A stretch of 64,000 bases of DNA, taken from positions 40,570-104,569 of the forward strand of contig JAKQTN010000044.1 in NCBI GenBank assembly GCA_029563075.1, in the 5' to 3' direction. The translations under genes and the position numbers were made by a program. The notes beneath the pieces are model-generated. The model did no database searches. It was not told the origin of the DNA and was given only the letters and a program-made list of their open reading frames with translations. This DNA comes from Pseudomonadota bacterium (lineage in GTDB: Bacteria; Pseudomonadota; Gammaproteobacteria; Burkholderiales; Methylophilaceae). Below, piece by piece: positions 57,215 to 64,000 of the stretch. Numbering within the stretch: position 1 is the stretch's first letter; each line of letters opens with the position of its first letter.

Positions 57215-58204
57215 TTATCTGTAAATATAGAACTCACGATACCAATCCACAAATTGTATGACCCCTTGCTGTAGAGGTGTGCAGGGCTTAAATCCGACCC
57301 ACTCATCCAATGCATTGGTGTCCGCGTAGGTCGCCTTAACGTCACCCGGTTGCATTGGGAGAAATTCTTTTTGTGCTTTTATATTAATCGCATCTTCTAA
57401 CAAACCAATAAAATCCAGTAACTGTACAGGTTGATTGTTGCCAATGTTAAATATGCGATAAGGCGCTGATGTATTAAGGGCTAAGGTTGCGGGTTTGTCC
57501 AGCACACGGACAACGCCTTCAACGATGTCATCAATATAAGTAAAATCACGCATCATATCGCCGTGATTAAACACTTTAATTGGTCGATTATTCAAAATAG
57601 CATCGGCAAACAAAAACGGCGACATATCGGGCCTACCCCATGGGCCATACACGGTAAAGAAGCGCAGGCCAGTCGTTGGCAGGCCGTATAAATGGCTATA
57701 GGTATGCGCCATGAGTTCATTGGCCTTTTTTGTGGCCGCGTAGAGGCTTACAGGGTGGTCGACATTATCAGTTTCTGAAAACGGTAGCTTAGTGTTACCG
57801 CCATAAACACTGGAGGAGCTTGCATACACCAGATGCTGCGGTTTAACTGCCCTGCAAGCCTCCAGGATATTGGTGAATGCAACGATGTTGCTGCTGATGT
57901 AGGCATGCGGATTCTGTAGCGAATAACGCACACCTGCCTGCGCAGCCAAGTGAATGACACTGTCTGGTTTTTCACCTGTAAAAAGCTCTGCCGTAGCTTT
58001 TTGTTCGGCCAGATCCAATTTAATAAACTTAAAGCTATTCGCTTTAGGATGCGCCTGAATTGAGCTTAATCTGGCCTGTTTTAATCTCACATCGTAATAA
58101 TCATTGAGATTATCGACACCGACTACCGAGTCACCTCGCTCAAGCAGCTTGATTGCTACATGATAACCAATAAAACCCGCTGCGCCTGTAAGTAAGACTT
58201 TCAT
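57215..58204 (-). CDS. UDP-glucuronate 4-epimerase-like NAD-dependent epimerase
   Basis: Extended SDR enzyme of 329 residues. The NAD loop is [20 protein letters not shown], the CapI/LpsL-type [16 protein letters not shown] follows, then [18 protein letters not shown], catalytic YAATKKANE and [19 protein letters not shown]. This pattern belongs to UDP-glucuronate 4-epimerases, which make UDP-galacturonic acid. It is the last gene of a six-gene run and follows ugd, whose product UDP-glucuronate would be its substrate. Confidence 0.85.
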   Translation of the reverse strand: MKVLLTGAAGFIGYHVAIKLLERGDSVVGVDNLNDYYDVRLKQARLSSIQAHPKANSFKFIKLDLAEQKATAELFTGEKPDSVIHLAAQAGVRYSLQNPHAYISSNIVAFTNILEACRAVKPQHLVYASSSSVYGGNTKLPFSETDNVDHPVSLYAATKKANELMAHTYSHLYGLPTTGLRFFTVYGPWGRPDMSPFLFADAILNNRPIKVFNHGDMMRDFTYIDDIVEGVVRVLDKPATLALNTSAPYRIFNIGNNQPVQLLDFIGLLEDAINIKAQKEFLPMQPGDVKATYADTNALDEWVGFKPCTPLQQGVIQFVDWYREFYIYR

Positions 58205-58216
58205 GTTGACCAGGTT

Positions 58217-59545
58217 TTATCTTACTAAACGACCAATCGGGCGATACTCAATACCGGCATTTTTTACTATTTGCGGGTCGTACATGTTTCTGCCATCAAA
58301 AATAATATTCGCTTTAAGTTTTTGTTTAATATGAGAAAAATCCTGGCTTCTGAATTCTTTCCATTCTGTCACAATCACCAATGCATCGGCATCATTGAGC
58401 GCTTGGCTGGGTGATTGCGCAAAAGTTAAACCTTGCACATGATTAAATATACGCTTTGCTTCCTGCATCGCAACCGGGTCATAAGCAGTTACCGTGGCAC
58501 CAGCTTGCAGTAAATCGTTAATCAGCACACGGCTGGTGGCTTCGCGCATGTCGTCAGTATTAGGTTTAAACGCCAGACCCCAAACTGCAAAATGCTTGCC
58601 TGCAAGATTTTGGCCAAAATGGTTTTTAATTTTTTGCGTAAGCACTTGTTTTTGCAGATCGTTTGCGACCTCAACCGCATTCAGCACTTTTAGATCATAA
58701 CCATTGTTATTGCCCGTGCTAATCAGCGCTTTCACATCCTTCGGGAAACACGATCCGCCATAGCCGCAACCAGAATATAGAAAGTCGTAACCGATGCGCG
58801 GATCTGAGCCAATGCCTTTACGCACCGATTCAATATCGGCCCCCAGAATTTCCGCCAGATTGGCCAGCTCGTTCATAAAACTGATCCGGGTTGCCAGCAT
58901 GGCATTGGCCGCATATTTGGTAAGTTCAGCAGAACGCACATCCATCATCACCAAACGCTCGTGATTCCGCTGAAATGGTGCGTACAGATTGCGCATCACT
59001 TCTTTACTCTGCTCATCCTCCGCGCCAATCACAATACGGTCAGGGCGCATAAAGTCCTCTACCGCAGCACCCTCTTTTAAAAATTCCGGGTTGGAGACAA
59101 CGCTAAACGGTATATCCACTTTGCGCGCAGCAAGCTCTTCCGCAATGGCCGCTTTCACTTTATCCGCTGTGCCAACCGGTACGGTAGACTTATCCACAAC
59201 CACTTTGTAATTGGTCATGTATTTACCCATATTTCTGGCAGCCGCAACAACGTACTGTAAATCCGCCGAGCCGTCTTCGTCCGGCGGCGTGCCAACCGCG
59301 ATAAACTGTACATCACCAAACTCTACTGCCTGCTGGACATTAGTGGTAAATTTTAGGCGCCCAGCTGCCACATTGCGGCGCACCATTTCCAATAACCCGG
59401 GTTCATGAATAGGAATGTCGCCGTCTTCTAATATCTTGATTTTAGCCGGGTCAACATCCAGACAAAGTACCTCGTTGCCAACTTCGGCCATGCAGGTGCC
59501 GCTCACCAAACCAACGTATCCTGTACCTACCACAGTAATTTTCAT
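58217..59545 (-). CDS. ugd: UDP-glucose 6-dehydrogenase
   Basis: Oxidises UDP-glucose to UDP-glucuronate with two NAD. It has [55 protein letters not shown], the catalytic Cys in [15 protein letters not shown], and [15 protein letters not shown]. 442 residues. It is flanked by 26 bp (GT83) and 12 bp (epimerase), giving a tight unit. Confidence 0.97.
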   Translation of the reverse strand: MKITVVGTGYVGLVSGTCMAEVGNEVLCLDVDPAKIKILEDGDIPIHEPGLLEMVRRNVAAGRLKFTTNVQQAVEFGDVQFIAVGTPPDEDGSADLQYVVAAARNMGKYMTNYKVVVDKSTVPVGTADKVKAAIAEELAARKVDIPFSVVSNPEFLKEGAAVEDFMRPDRIVIGAEDEQSKEVMRNLYAPFQRNHERLVMMDVRSAELTKYAANAMLATRISFMNELANLAEILGADIESVRKGIGSDPRIGYDFLYSGCGYGGSCFPKDVKALISTGNNNGYDLKVLNAVEVANDLQKQVLTQKIKNHFGQNLAGKHFAVWGLAFKPNTDDMREATSRVLINDLLQAGATVTAYDPVAMQEAKRIFNHVQGLTFAQSPSQALNDADALVIVTEWKEFRSQDFSHIKQKLKANIIFDGRNMYDPQIVKNAGIEYRPIGRLVR

Positions 59546-59571
59546 TATGCTTTCTCTACTTTATCAATCAC

Positions 59572-61020
59572 TTACCCATTCTGACAAGCCTGCCCAAAGC
59601 CAAAAACCAGCAAACTTTTATGTTTTTTTAGATAGGGCCTAAACTCTTTTATTTTACAACCCGCCTTGGCTTGCAGCCCTTTCAGATCATCGCCATTCAC
59701 TAACAGAAAAAAAGACGCTGAACTCTCTTTGGCTTGGTTGAAAGATTTTTCATCCAGCACCCGTATCTGCCTGTTTGCATAATAAACCAGACGGCTATCA
59801 ATTTCTTTGTAAGCATAAAGATTTTTTTGCTGATTCTTGGAAGCCCAAGCAGAAAAATCTGGAAAAACGGCCACGCGATATGCGAATATTTTCGGTTCCA
59901 GAAAAACATAAAAAAAGGCAATGCCAACAGGCAGCAATACACCAAAAATAATCATTATTTTCCTGACATTCTGTTTTGCTCCATCGAAAATGCTGGCCAG
60001 CTTCATTGCCAACAAAATGGCAATCAAAGGATAAATTGGTAATAAATACTTGGCATGTTTATTACTAAATAATGAAAATATAAGCATCGGAAGAATGATT
60101 GATAACACCAAGACTAGCTGATGCGGCTGTTTAATTTGATTCTTGTAGAAATCTTTGGTGCAGACAAAAAACAGCCCGATCAACAACATGGAATCAACGG
60201 CAATCCAGCCTAAATAACTCAGCAAAGGCTTAGCAGAACTTTCGCCGCCTTGCATCTTCTCCAGCATGTCTCGCCTGATAACCTCACCCCAAATATCAAA
60301 ACCCAGCTTCCATGTCACTGAGGTATACCAAGCCAAACCGACAGCAAAAAAAATCAGCCAGCCCTTCCAACTAAGCAGCACTGCCTTGATCTGCGGATTT
60401 TTACTATAAATTGCGGCGATTAGTAGTGGCAAAGTCACAAAAAGCAGCGCCAAAGGCCCTTTGGTCATGAGTGCCAACGCCAAAAGAAAGTAGCTGAGAT
60501 AGATCCAGTTTTTATTGGCTGGGAGCTGATCGGATGCGTCTTGTATATACTTTAATGCGGATTGAAGCGACCCCACGCAAAGCGAAGTCAATAGCATTTC
60601 AATCTCGGCTCTGCGCCCCAGCATGGCAAAACCAAGGTTGGCTACCAACAATTGCACGGAAAACAACGCTGCCCATTGACCTGACTGCTTCAAGGTATAA
60701 CGATAAACCATGGTCAAAACGGCAACCGCGGCGAATGCAGATGGCAGTCGTAATGTCCATTCACTTACCCCGCCTAAAACCAAGGCGAAAGCTGAGGATA
60801 TCCAATACAGTAAAGGGGGTTTGGTTAAATATAATTCGCCATTAAGATGGGGAAGCAGCCAGTTGCCACTTGATACCATTTCTTTTATGGCCAGCGCGCG
60901 CCGCCCCTCATTAAGCGATATCAATTCAATGCTGCCCAAGCCCCAAAAAAACACGATACTCGCGATAATGACTGTCACCCATAAAAATGATGGGCAAGGT
61001 TTATTTAAATCGCGAAACAC
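59572..61020 (-). CDS. ArnT-like GT83 lipid A/LPS glycosyltransferase
   Basis: Multi-pass membrane protein of 482 residues. The first periplasmic loop has LNEGRRALAIKEMVSSGNWLLPHLNGELYLTKPPLLYW, the classic ArnT/PMT_2 signature, with N-E where many members have D-E. About eleven helices follow, then a soluble periplasmic domain (about 385-482). ArnT-type enzymes move a sugar from a polyprenyl phosphate to lipid A or core. Gene context (ugd, epimerase, GT2) suggests the sugar is a uronic acid, as with the Rhizobium Rgt enzymes; sugar identity is inference. Confidence 0.83.
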   Translation of the reverse strand: MFRDLNKPCPSFLWVTVIIASIVFFWGLGSIELISLNEGRRALAIKEMVSSGNWLLPHLNGELYLTKPPLLYWISSAFALVLGGVSEWTLRLPSAFAAVAVLTMVYRYTLKQSGQWAALFSVQLLVANLGFAMLGRRAEIEMLLTSLCVGSLQSALKYIQDASDQLPANKNWIYLSYFLLALALMTKGPLALLFVTLPLLIAAIYSKNPQIKAVLLSWKGWLIFFAVGLAWYTSVTWKLGFDIWGEVIRRDMLEKMQGGESSAKPLLSYLGWIAVDSMLLIGLFFVCTKDFYKNQIKQPHQLVLVLSIILPMLIFSLFSNKHAKYLLPIYPLIAILLAMKLASIFDGAKQNVRKIMIIFGVLLPVGIAFFYVFLEPKIFAYRVAVFPDFSAWASKNQQKNLYAYKEIDSRLVYYANRQIRVLDEKSFNQAKESSASFFLLVNGDDLKGLQAKAGCKIKEFRPYLKKHKSLLVFGFGQACQNG

Positions 61021-61047
61021 GTTTAATCACTCAATTTTTGATTTAAT

Positions 61048-61392
61048 TTATTTATTGTTATTACGGTGGATTAATACCAAATTTCTGGAATATACAATAG
61101 TGCCAGGCAACTGGCCTAAAATAATTACAGGGTCTACCTTGTGCAAGCCGTAAGCCAATACAATCAGCCCGCCAAGCAGGCTCAAATACCAAAAACTTAC
61201 GGGGATGATGCTTTGCTGATGCCTTTCGCTGTGAATCCATTGCACGATAAAACGCATCATGAACAGACACTGCCCTAGCAAACCTATCGTCAGCCAAATC
61301 AATTCTGTAGTCGGCATGCCTATAATATAATTGTTTAGCGTATTGATAATGTGCGAAAAATACGTGCCGATGCCGTCATTGACGATTTGCAT
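61048..61392 (-). CDS. LAB_N-domain small membrane protein, candidate lipid-linked sugar flippase
   Basis: 114 residues with three helices: LIWLTIGLLGQCLFMMRFIVQWIHSER, IIPVSFWYLSLLGGLIVLAYGLH and a PVIILGQLPGTIVYSRNLVLI segment. This is the stand-alone LAB_N module (PF07578), named from LpxB N termini but here without any LpxB domain; Pfam groups it with PQ-loop/MtN3 transporters. It lies 2 bp after the GT2 gene and 27 bp before the GT83 gene. A flippase between cytoplasmic synthesis and periplasmic transfer would fit that place. Function is inferred from position only. Confidence 0.78.
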   Translation of the reverse strand: MQIVNDGIGTYFSHIINTLNNYIIGMPTTELIWLTIGLLGQCLFMMRFIVQWIHSERHQQSIIPVSFWYLSLLGGLIVLAYGLHKVDPVIILGQLPGTIVYSRNLVLIHRNNNK

Positions 61393-61394
61393 GA

Positions 61395-62117
61395 CTAGAC
61401 CACCTTATCTTCTATTAGCTGCGGAACTTTTGCGCGCCTTTGCAGCCATGCCACGCCAAATAAATCGACAATGCCTACTAACAGTCTATCAATGGTGCCA
61501 TAATTGGATTTGCCATGTTCACGATTTCGATGCGCGACAGGCACTGATACGATTTTGCCGCCACGACGTTTGATGAGTGCCGGTAAAAAGCGATGCATGT
61601 GGTCAAAATAAGGCAAATCCAGAAAGGCCTCGCGTTTGAACAATTTCAATCCGCAGCCTGTATCCGGCGTATCATCGTTGAGCATCTTGGAACGCACTGT
61701 GTTGGCAATCACTGATGAGATGCGCTTGATCCACGTATCACGGCGACTGGCCCGGCGGTTGCCGCCTGCCAGGTCAATTCCATCTGTTATTGCGACCATC
61801 AATTTCAGTATATCAGCCGGGTCATTTTGCCCATCGCCATCCAAAGTCGCCACCCAGGCATATTGAGCGGCTTTTACGCCGGTACGCACCGCAGTGCTTT
61901 GGCCACAACTTTGCGCATGGCGCACAATTTTCAACTGCTTAAATTGCGATTGCAATGACTTCAGTTGGCTGTATGTATTATCCGTGCTGCCATCATCCAC
62001 ATAAATAATTTCATGGGTAATGTGCTTTAGCGCTGTATCAATCTCACCGATCAGGCTAGCTACATTGCCTTCTTCATTACGCACCGGAACTACCACGGAA
62101 ACTTGATTAATTTGCAT
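61395..62117 (-). CDS. GT2 polyprenyl-phosphate sugar synthase-like glycosyltransferase
   Basis: 240 residues, DPM1/ArnC-like GT-A fold: VSVVVPVRNEEGNVASLIGEI, IYVDDGSTDNTYSQL, ATLDGDGQNDPADIL (DxD region), the GCGLKLFKREAFLDLPYFDHMHRFLPALIKRRG acceptor segment and HREHGKSNYG. Such enzymes attach a sugar from UDP- or GDP-sugar to polyprenyl phosphate. The place in the operon suggests transfer of a uronic acid, as for RgtE of Rhizobium. Confidence 0.85.
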   Translation of the reverse strand: MQINQVSVVVPVRNEEGNVASLIGEIDTALKHITHEIIYVDDGSTDNTYSQLKSLQSQFKQLKIVRHAQSCGQSTAVRTGVKAAQYAWVATLDGDGQNDPADILKLMVAITDGIDLAGGNRRASRRDTWIKRISSVIANTVRSKMLNDDTPDTGCGLKLFKREAFLDLPYFDHMHRFLPALIKRRGGKIVSVPVAHRNREHGKSNYGTIDRLLVGIVDLFGVAWLQRRAKVPQLIEDKVV

Positions 62118-62136
62118 GTCGATATTTTATATTGAT

Positions 62137-62796
62137 TCAGTTAAGTAATTGAGAAATATTATGAAGTTCGATGATGTTATTCTCAGCACAATAGCCTCGC
62201 CAATCAGGCACTTCCGTCCATTCACTCAAAAAAACAAAATCCAAGCCCGCATTAGTGGCGGCTTGATGATCATATTTGCTATCGCCTAAAAATAAGGCAG
62301 GGAACTGTATATTGCCGTTGGATTTTTCACGCGCCAGCACCTCTTCTTTTTTGTCGGGCCCACCAAAAATTCCAGCTTCAAACATTGGTGCCAAATTGCG
62401 GCGGGCAAAAATTATCCGTAACTCTTTTTGGTCTCCTCCAGAAAGTAGCATCCATCTGGCTTGTGGCGTCGCCGCTTTCAATTCCTGCAAGCCCGGGGAG
62501 ACCTCACACTCCATCAGCGTTTTGTCCAGAATCTCCTCAAAGGTATCCATATAACGCTGCATCGTTTCTGCTGTCACGGGCTGTTTGACTATTTCTTTGA
62601 GGTAATATTCGATTTTTCCATTGCGTGGAAAACTGCCTTTTGCCACATGATGATCCACAAGTGCCTGCGCTTGTTCATCAGTCCCGCCATTGCTCTTAGC
62701 CACCTGAAAATAGGCGTCCACCTTGATTTTATTGCTGTTCAGCACTACACCATCGCAGTCGAACACAATCGTTTTGTATTTGCTTAAATCAATCAC
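62137..62796 (-). CDS. HAD-IA family phosphatase
   Basis: About 219 residues with motif I VFDCDGVVLNSN, motif II LLSGG, a motif III lysine (GGPDKKEEVL) and motif IV LFLGDSKYDHQAA; a helical cap lies between about 15 and 90. It is similar to phosphoglycolate-phosphatase-type HADs, substrate unknown. The frame opens at 62832 inside the eda terminator; the GTG at 62796 (IDLSKYKTIVFD) has GGGA seven bases upstream and is preferred. It is the first gene of the HAD-GT2-LAB_N-GT83-ugd-epimerase run, 19 bp before the GT2 gene. Confidence 0.75.
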   Translation of the reverse strand: MIDLSKYKTIVFDCDGVVLNSNKIKVDAYFQVAKSNGGTDEQAQALVDHHVAKGSFPRNGKIEYYLKEIVKQPVTAETMQRYMDTFEEILDKTLMECEVSPGLQELKAATPQARWMLLSGGDQKELRIIFARRNLAPMFEAGIFGGPDKKEEVLAREKSNGNIQFPALFLGDSKYDHQAATNAGLDFVFLSEWTEVPDWRGYCAENNIIELHNISQLLN

Positions 62797-62810
62797 CCTG
62801 AGATCCCAAT

Positions 62811-62837
62811 AAAAAAGGCCTGGAACATCCAAGCCTT
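62811..62837 (-). terminator. Rho-independent terminator after eda
   Basis: Minus-strand stem AAGGCTTGGA / TCCAGGCCTT (one G-U pair), loop TGT, then four T beyond the stem (six counting the paired TT). It lies 18 bp after the eda stop and marks the border between the sugar-acid pathway and the LPS operon. Confidence 0.88.
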
Positions 62838-62855
62838 GATTATAACTGCTGACGA

Positions 62856-63485
62856 CTAATTGGCAGCAGTAATCGCGCTTGCCTCTTTAGCCAACTTGGT
62901 AATATGCGCCCAATCTTTGCGCGCAACCGCATCGGCTGGCGTGAGCCATGTGCCGCCGCACACCACCACATTTGGCAAGGCCAAGAATTGCGGAGCACTT
63001 TCCACAGTGACACCACCGGTTGGACAGAATTTCACATCGCCAAATGGGCCTGCGAAGCCTTTCAGCAGGTTAATGCCGCCCACTGCCACTGCAGGAAAAA
63101 GTTTTAAGAAATAATAATCATCGGCATTCGCCATCATGATCTCAGAACCGGTGGAAACACCCGGTAATAACGGCAATCCGATTTTGCGTGCAAACTGACC
63201 CAGCTCACTGGTGTAACCCGGACTTACTGCAAACTTGCAACCCACGTCTTTAGAGGCCTGCGCGTCTTTCAAGTTACGCACCGTGCCCGACCCCATGATC
63301 GCGTCAGGCACGTGTTTTGCAATCTGCTCCATGGCTTGCAATGCACATGATGAGCGCAATGTCACCTCAAGCACTTTGATGCCGCCTTCAAGTAAAGCTT
63401 CTGCCATCGGCACTGCATCTTCTACTTTATTAATAACGATAACTGGAATTACCGGGCCATGATTGGCTAAATCTAATGTACTCAT
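62856..63485 (-). CDS. eda: 2-dehydro-3-deoxy-phosphogluconate (KDPG) aldolase
   Basis: Splits KDPG into pyruvate and glyceraldehyde-3-phosphate. It has GPVIPVIVINKVEDAVPMAEAL, EVTLRSSCALQAMEQIA, GSGTVRNLKDAQ, SPGYTSELGQFA, LFPAVAVGGINLLKGFAGPF with the Schiff-base Lys region, and CPTGGV. Length of 209 is standard. It follows edd on the minus strand. In methylotrophs with the ribulose monophosphate cycle this pair forms the cleavage branch. Confidence 0.96.
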   Translation of the reverse strand: MSTLDLANHGPVIPVIVINKVEDAVPMAEALLEGGIKVLEVTLRSSCALQAMEQIAKHVPDAIMGSGTVRNLKDAQASKDVGCKFAVSPGYTSELGQFARKIGLPLLPGVSTGSEIMMANADDYYFLKLFPAVAVGGINLLKGFAGPFGDVKFCPTGGVTVESAPQFLALPNVVVCGGTWLTPADAVARKDWAHITKLAKEASAITAAN

Positions 63486-63525
63486 GTTTTCTACCTATTG
63501 ATGTTAATTTATTTTTTACCACATT

Positions 63526-63560
63526 CCAGCCACCCTTCGACAGGCTCAGGGACGGTGGGA
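63526..63560. repeat. REP-like palindromic intergenic sequence
   Basis: Contains CCACCCTTCGACAGGCTC followed by AGGGACGGTGG, with outer arms CCACC / GGTGG and inner CCCT / AGGG. The CCTTCGACAGGCTCAGG core is, from memory, a widespread REP-like motif in intergenic DNA of many proteobacteria. Only one copy was noticed in this window. Confidence 0.4.
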
Positions 63561-63610
63561 ATAACGTGTTTTAAAGTTTAAGCAAGGCTGCAAGCTGTTT
63601 CAAAATTAAT

Positions 63611-63682
63611 TTAGGCAAGGCACTTGAGCGCAGACAGTACGATTAGTACGGCAAGCGATAGTAACGCGCATAAAATATATTT
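63611..63682. repeat. Possible second intergenic repeat between edd and eda
   Basis: The stretch from TTAGGCAAGGCACTTGAG through CAGTACGATTAGTACGG to AACGCGCATAAAA has the GGCAAG and AGTACG elements in duplicate (GGCAAGGC / GGCAAGCG; CAGTACG / TAGTACG), typical of dispersed intergenic elements. It lies just after the edd stop. Identity is uncertain. Confidence 0.3.
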
Positions 63683-63690
63683 TCAAACGG

Positions 63691-64000
63691 CTACAACCAA
63701 GTAACGGCGCCTTCTTCAGCTGACAACACATTCTTACGCATCCCGCCAAACAACTCCCGGCCGAAGCCATGCGAATTGTTATGACGTTTAATATCTGAAA
63801 GTTCTTCAACTTCCCGCTCTGCCCATACATCTTCGTCCACCAGCACGTTAACCATGCCGACCGTTGCATTTAAACGAATAATGTCCCCTGTACGCACCTT
63901 GGCTAACGGACCACCCGCAGAAGCTTCTGGCGTTAAGTGAATCGCTGCAGGAATCTTGCCCGATGCGCCGCTCATACGGCCATCGGTCACAATAGCCACC
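63691..64000 (-). CDS. edd: 6-phosphogluconate dehydratase, C-terminal part (5' end outside window)
   Basis: Dehydrates 6-phosphogluconate to KDPG in the Entner-Doudoroff pathway. Only the last ~103 codons are present; the frame is open to the window edge. The visible part begins AIVTDGRMSGASGKIPAAIH and continues TPEASAGGPLAKVRTGDIIRL, the strongly conserved IlvD/Edd C-terminal swivelling domain, and the HGFGRELFGGMRKNV end is Edd-specific. It lies 205 bp upstream of eda with REP-like sequence between. Confidence 0.93.
   Translation of the reverse strand, partial: VAIVTDGRMSGASGKIPAAIHLTPEASAGGPLAKVRTGDIIRLNATVGMVNVLVDEDVWAEREVEELSDIKRHNNSHGFGRELFGGMRKNVLSAEEGAVTWL

Noticed and set aside
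61048..61392. LAB_N gene as a truncated lpxB
   Set aside because: No LpxB glycosyltransferase remnant nearby; complete start, stop and tight operon spacing point to an intact stand-alone gene.
62797..62832. ATG start of the HAD gene at 62832
   Set aside because: It would place the first codons in the eda terminator; the GTG at 62796 with GGGA upstream and a standard N terminus is better.

Overview
The window reads as a typical chromosomal segment of a Gram-negative betaproteobacterium. The best guess is Methylophilaceae (Methylotenera/Methylobacillus-like obligate methylotrophs). This rests on gene order (iscR-iscS-iscU-iscA-hscB-hscA-fdx; dapB/carAB/greA/yhbY/rlmE/ftsH/folP/glmM; fur/bamE; recN/nadK/hrcA/hemH) and on an adjacent Entner-Doudoroff pair (edd-eda), which such methylotrophs use in the ribulose monophosphate cycle. 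The taxon is an inference. No tRNA, rRNA, CRISPR array, prophage or insertion sequence was recognised.

Layout. 0-7 kb: end of cysE, then the isc iron-sulfur operon, which carries two consecutive cysteine desulfurase genes and an iscR promoter with an IscR-type site and almost no 5' leader. 7-25 kb: a phosphate block. It holds a carbonic anhydrase, a PhoX-like secreted protein and an OprP/OprO-type porin, interrupted by lysS, prfB (with the programmed +1 frameshift) and an arsC-aquaporin pair. It continues with DUF47-pit, pstSCAB-phoU, a diacylglycerol-glycosyltransferase-like GT4, a secreted zinc phospholipase C-like protein, a PAP2 phosphatase, a HAD phosphatase and a SemiSWEET. Several of these genes have upstream repeats with the 11-bp period of PhoB boxes. 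25-42 kb: housekeeping genes, with mgtA and a DUF2238 gene lying between dapB and carA. 42-49.5 kb: fur, a TPR-containing M48 protease, a second DUF2238 gene, recN, nadK, hrcA and hemH.

49.5-57 kb: a possible 24-residue membrane peptide, the ADP-heptose genes hldD-gmhA-hldE with waaF, then three visibly AT-rich surface-polysaccharide genes. 57-63 kb (minus strand): a tight six-gene run, HAD, GT2, LAB_N-type small membrane protein, ArnT-like GT83, ugd and a UDP-glucuronate 4-epimerase-like gene. Together these can be read as a pathway from UDP-glucose to a lipid-linked uronic acid (probably galacturonic acid) and its transfer to lipid A or LPS core. 63-64 kb: eda and the 3' part of edd, separated by REP-like intergenic sequence.

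Two systems deserve most attention. One is a candidate phosphate-starvation membrane-lipid-remodelling cassette at 21.1-25.1 kb, built on a PF00882-type phospholipase C rather than the PlcP metallophosphoesterase known from other bacteria. The other is the candidate galacturonic-acid LPS-decoration operon at 57.2-62.8 kb, in which a stand-alone LAB_N protein sits where a flippase would be expected.
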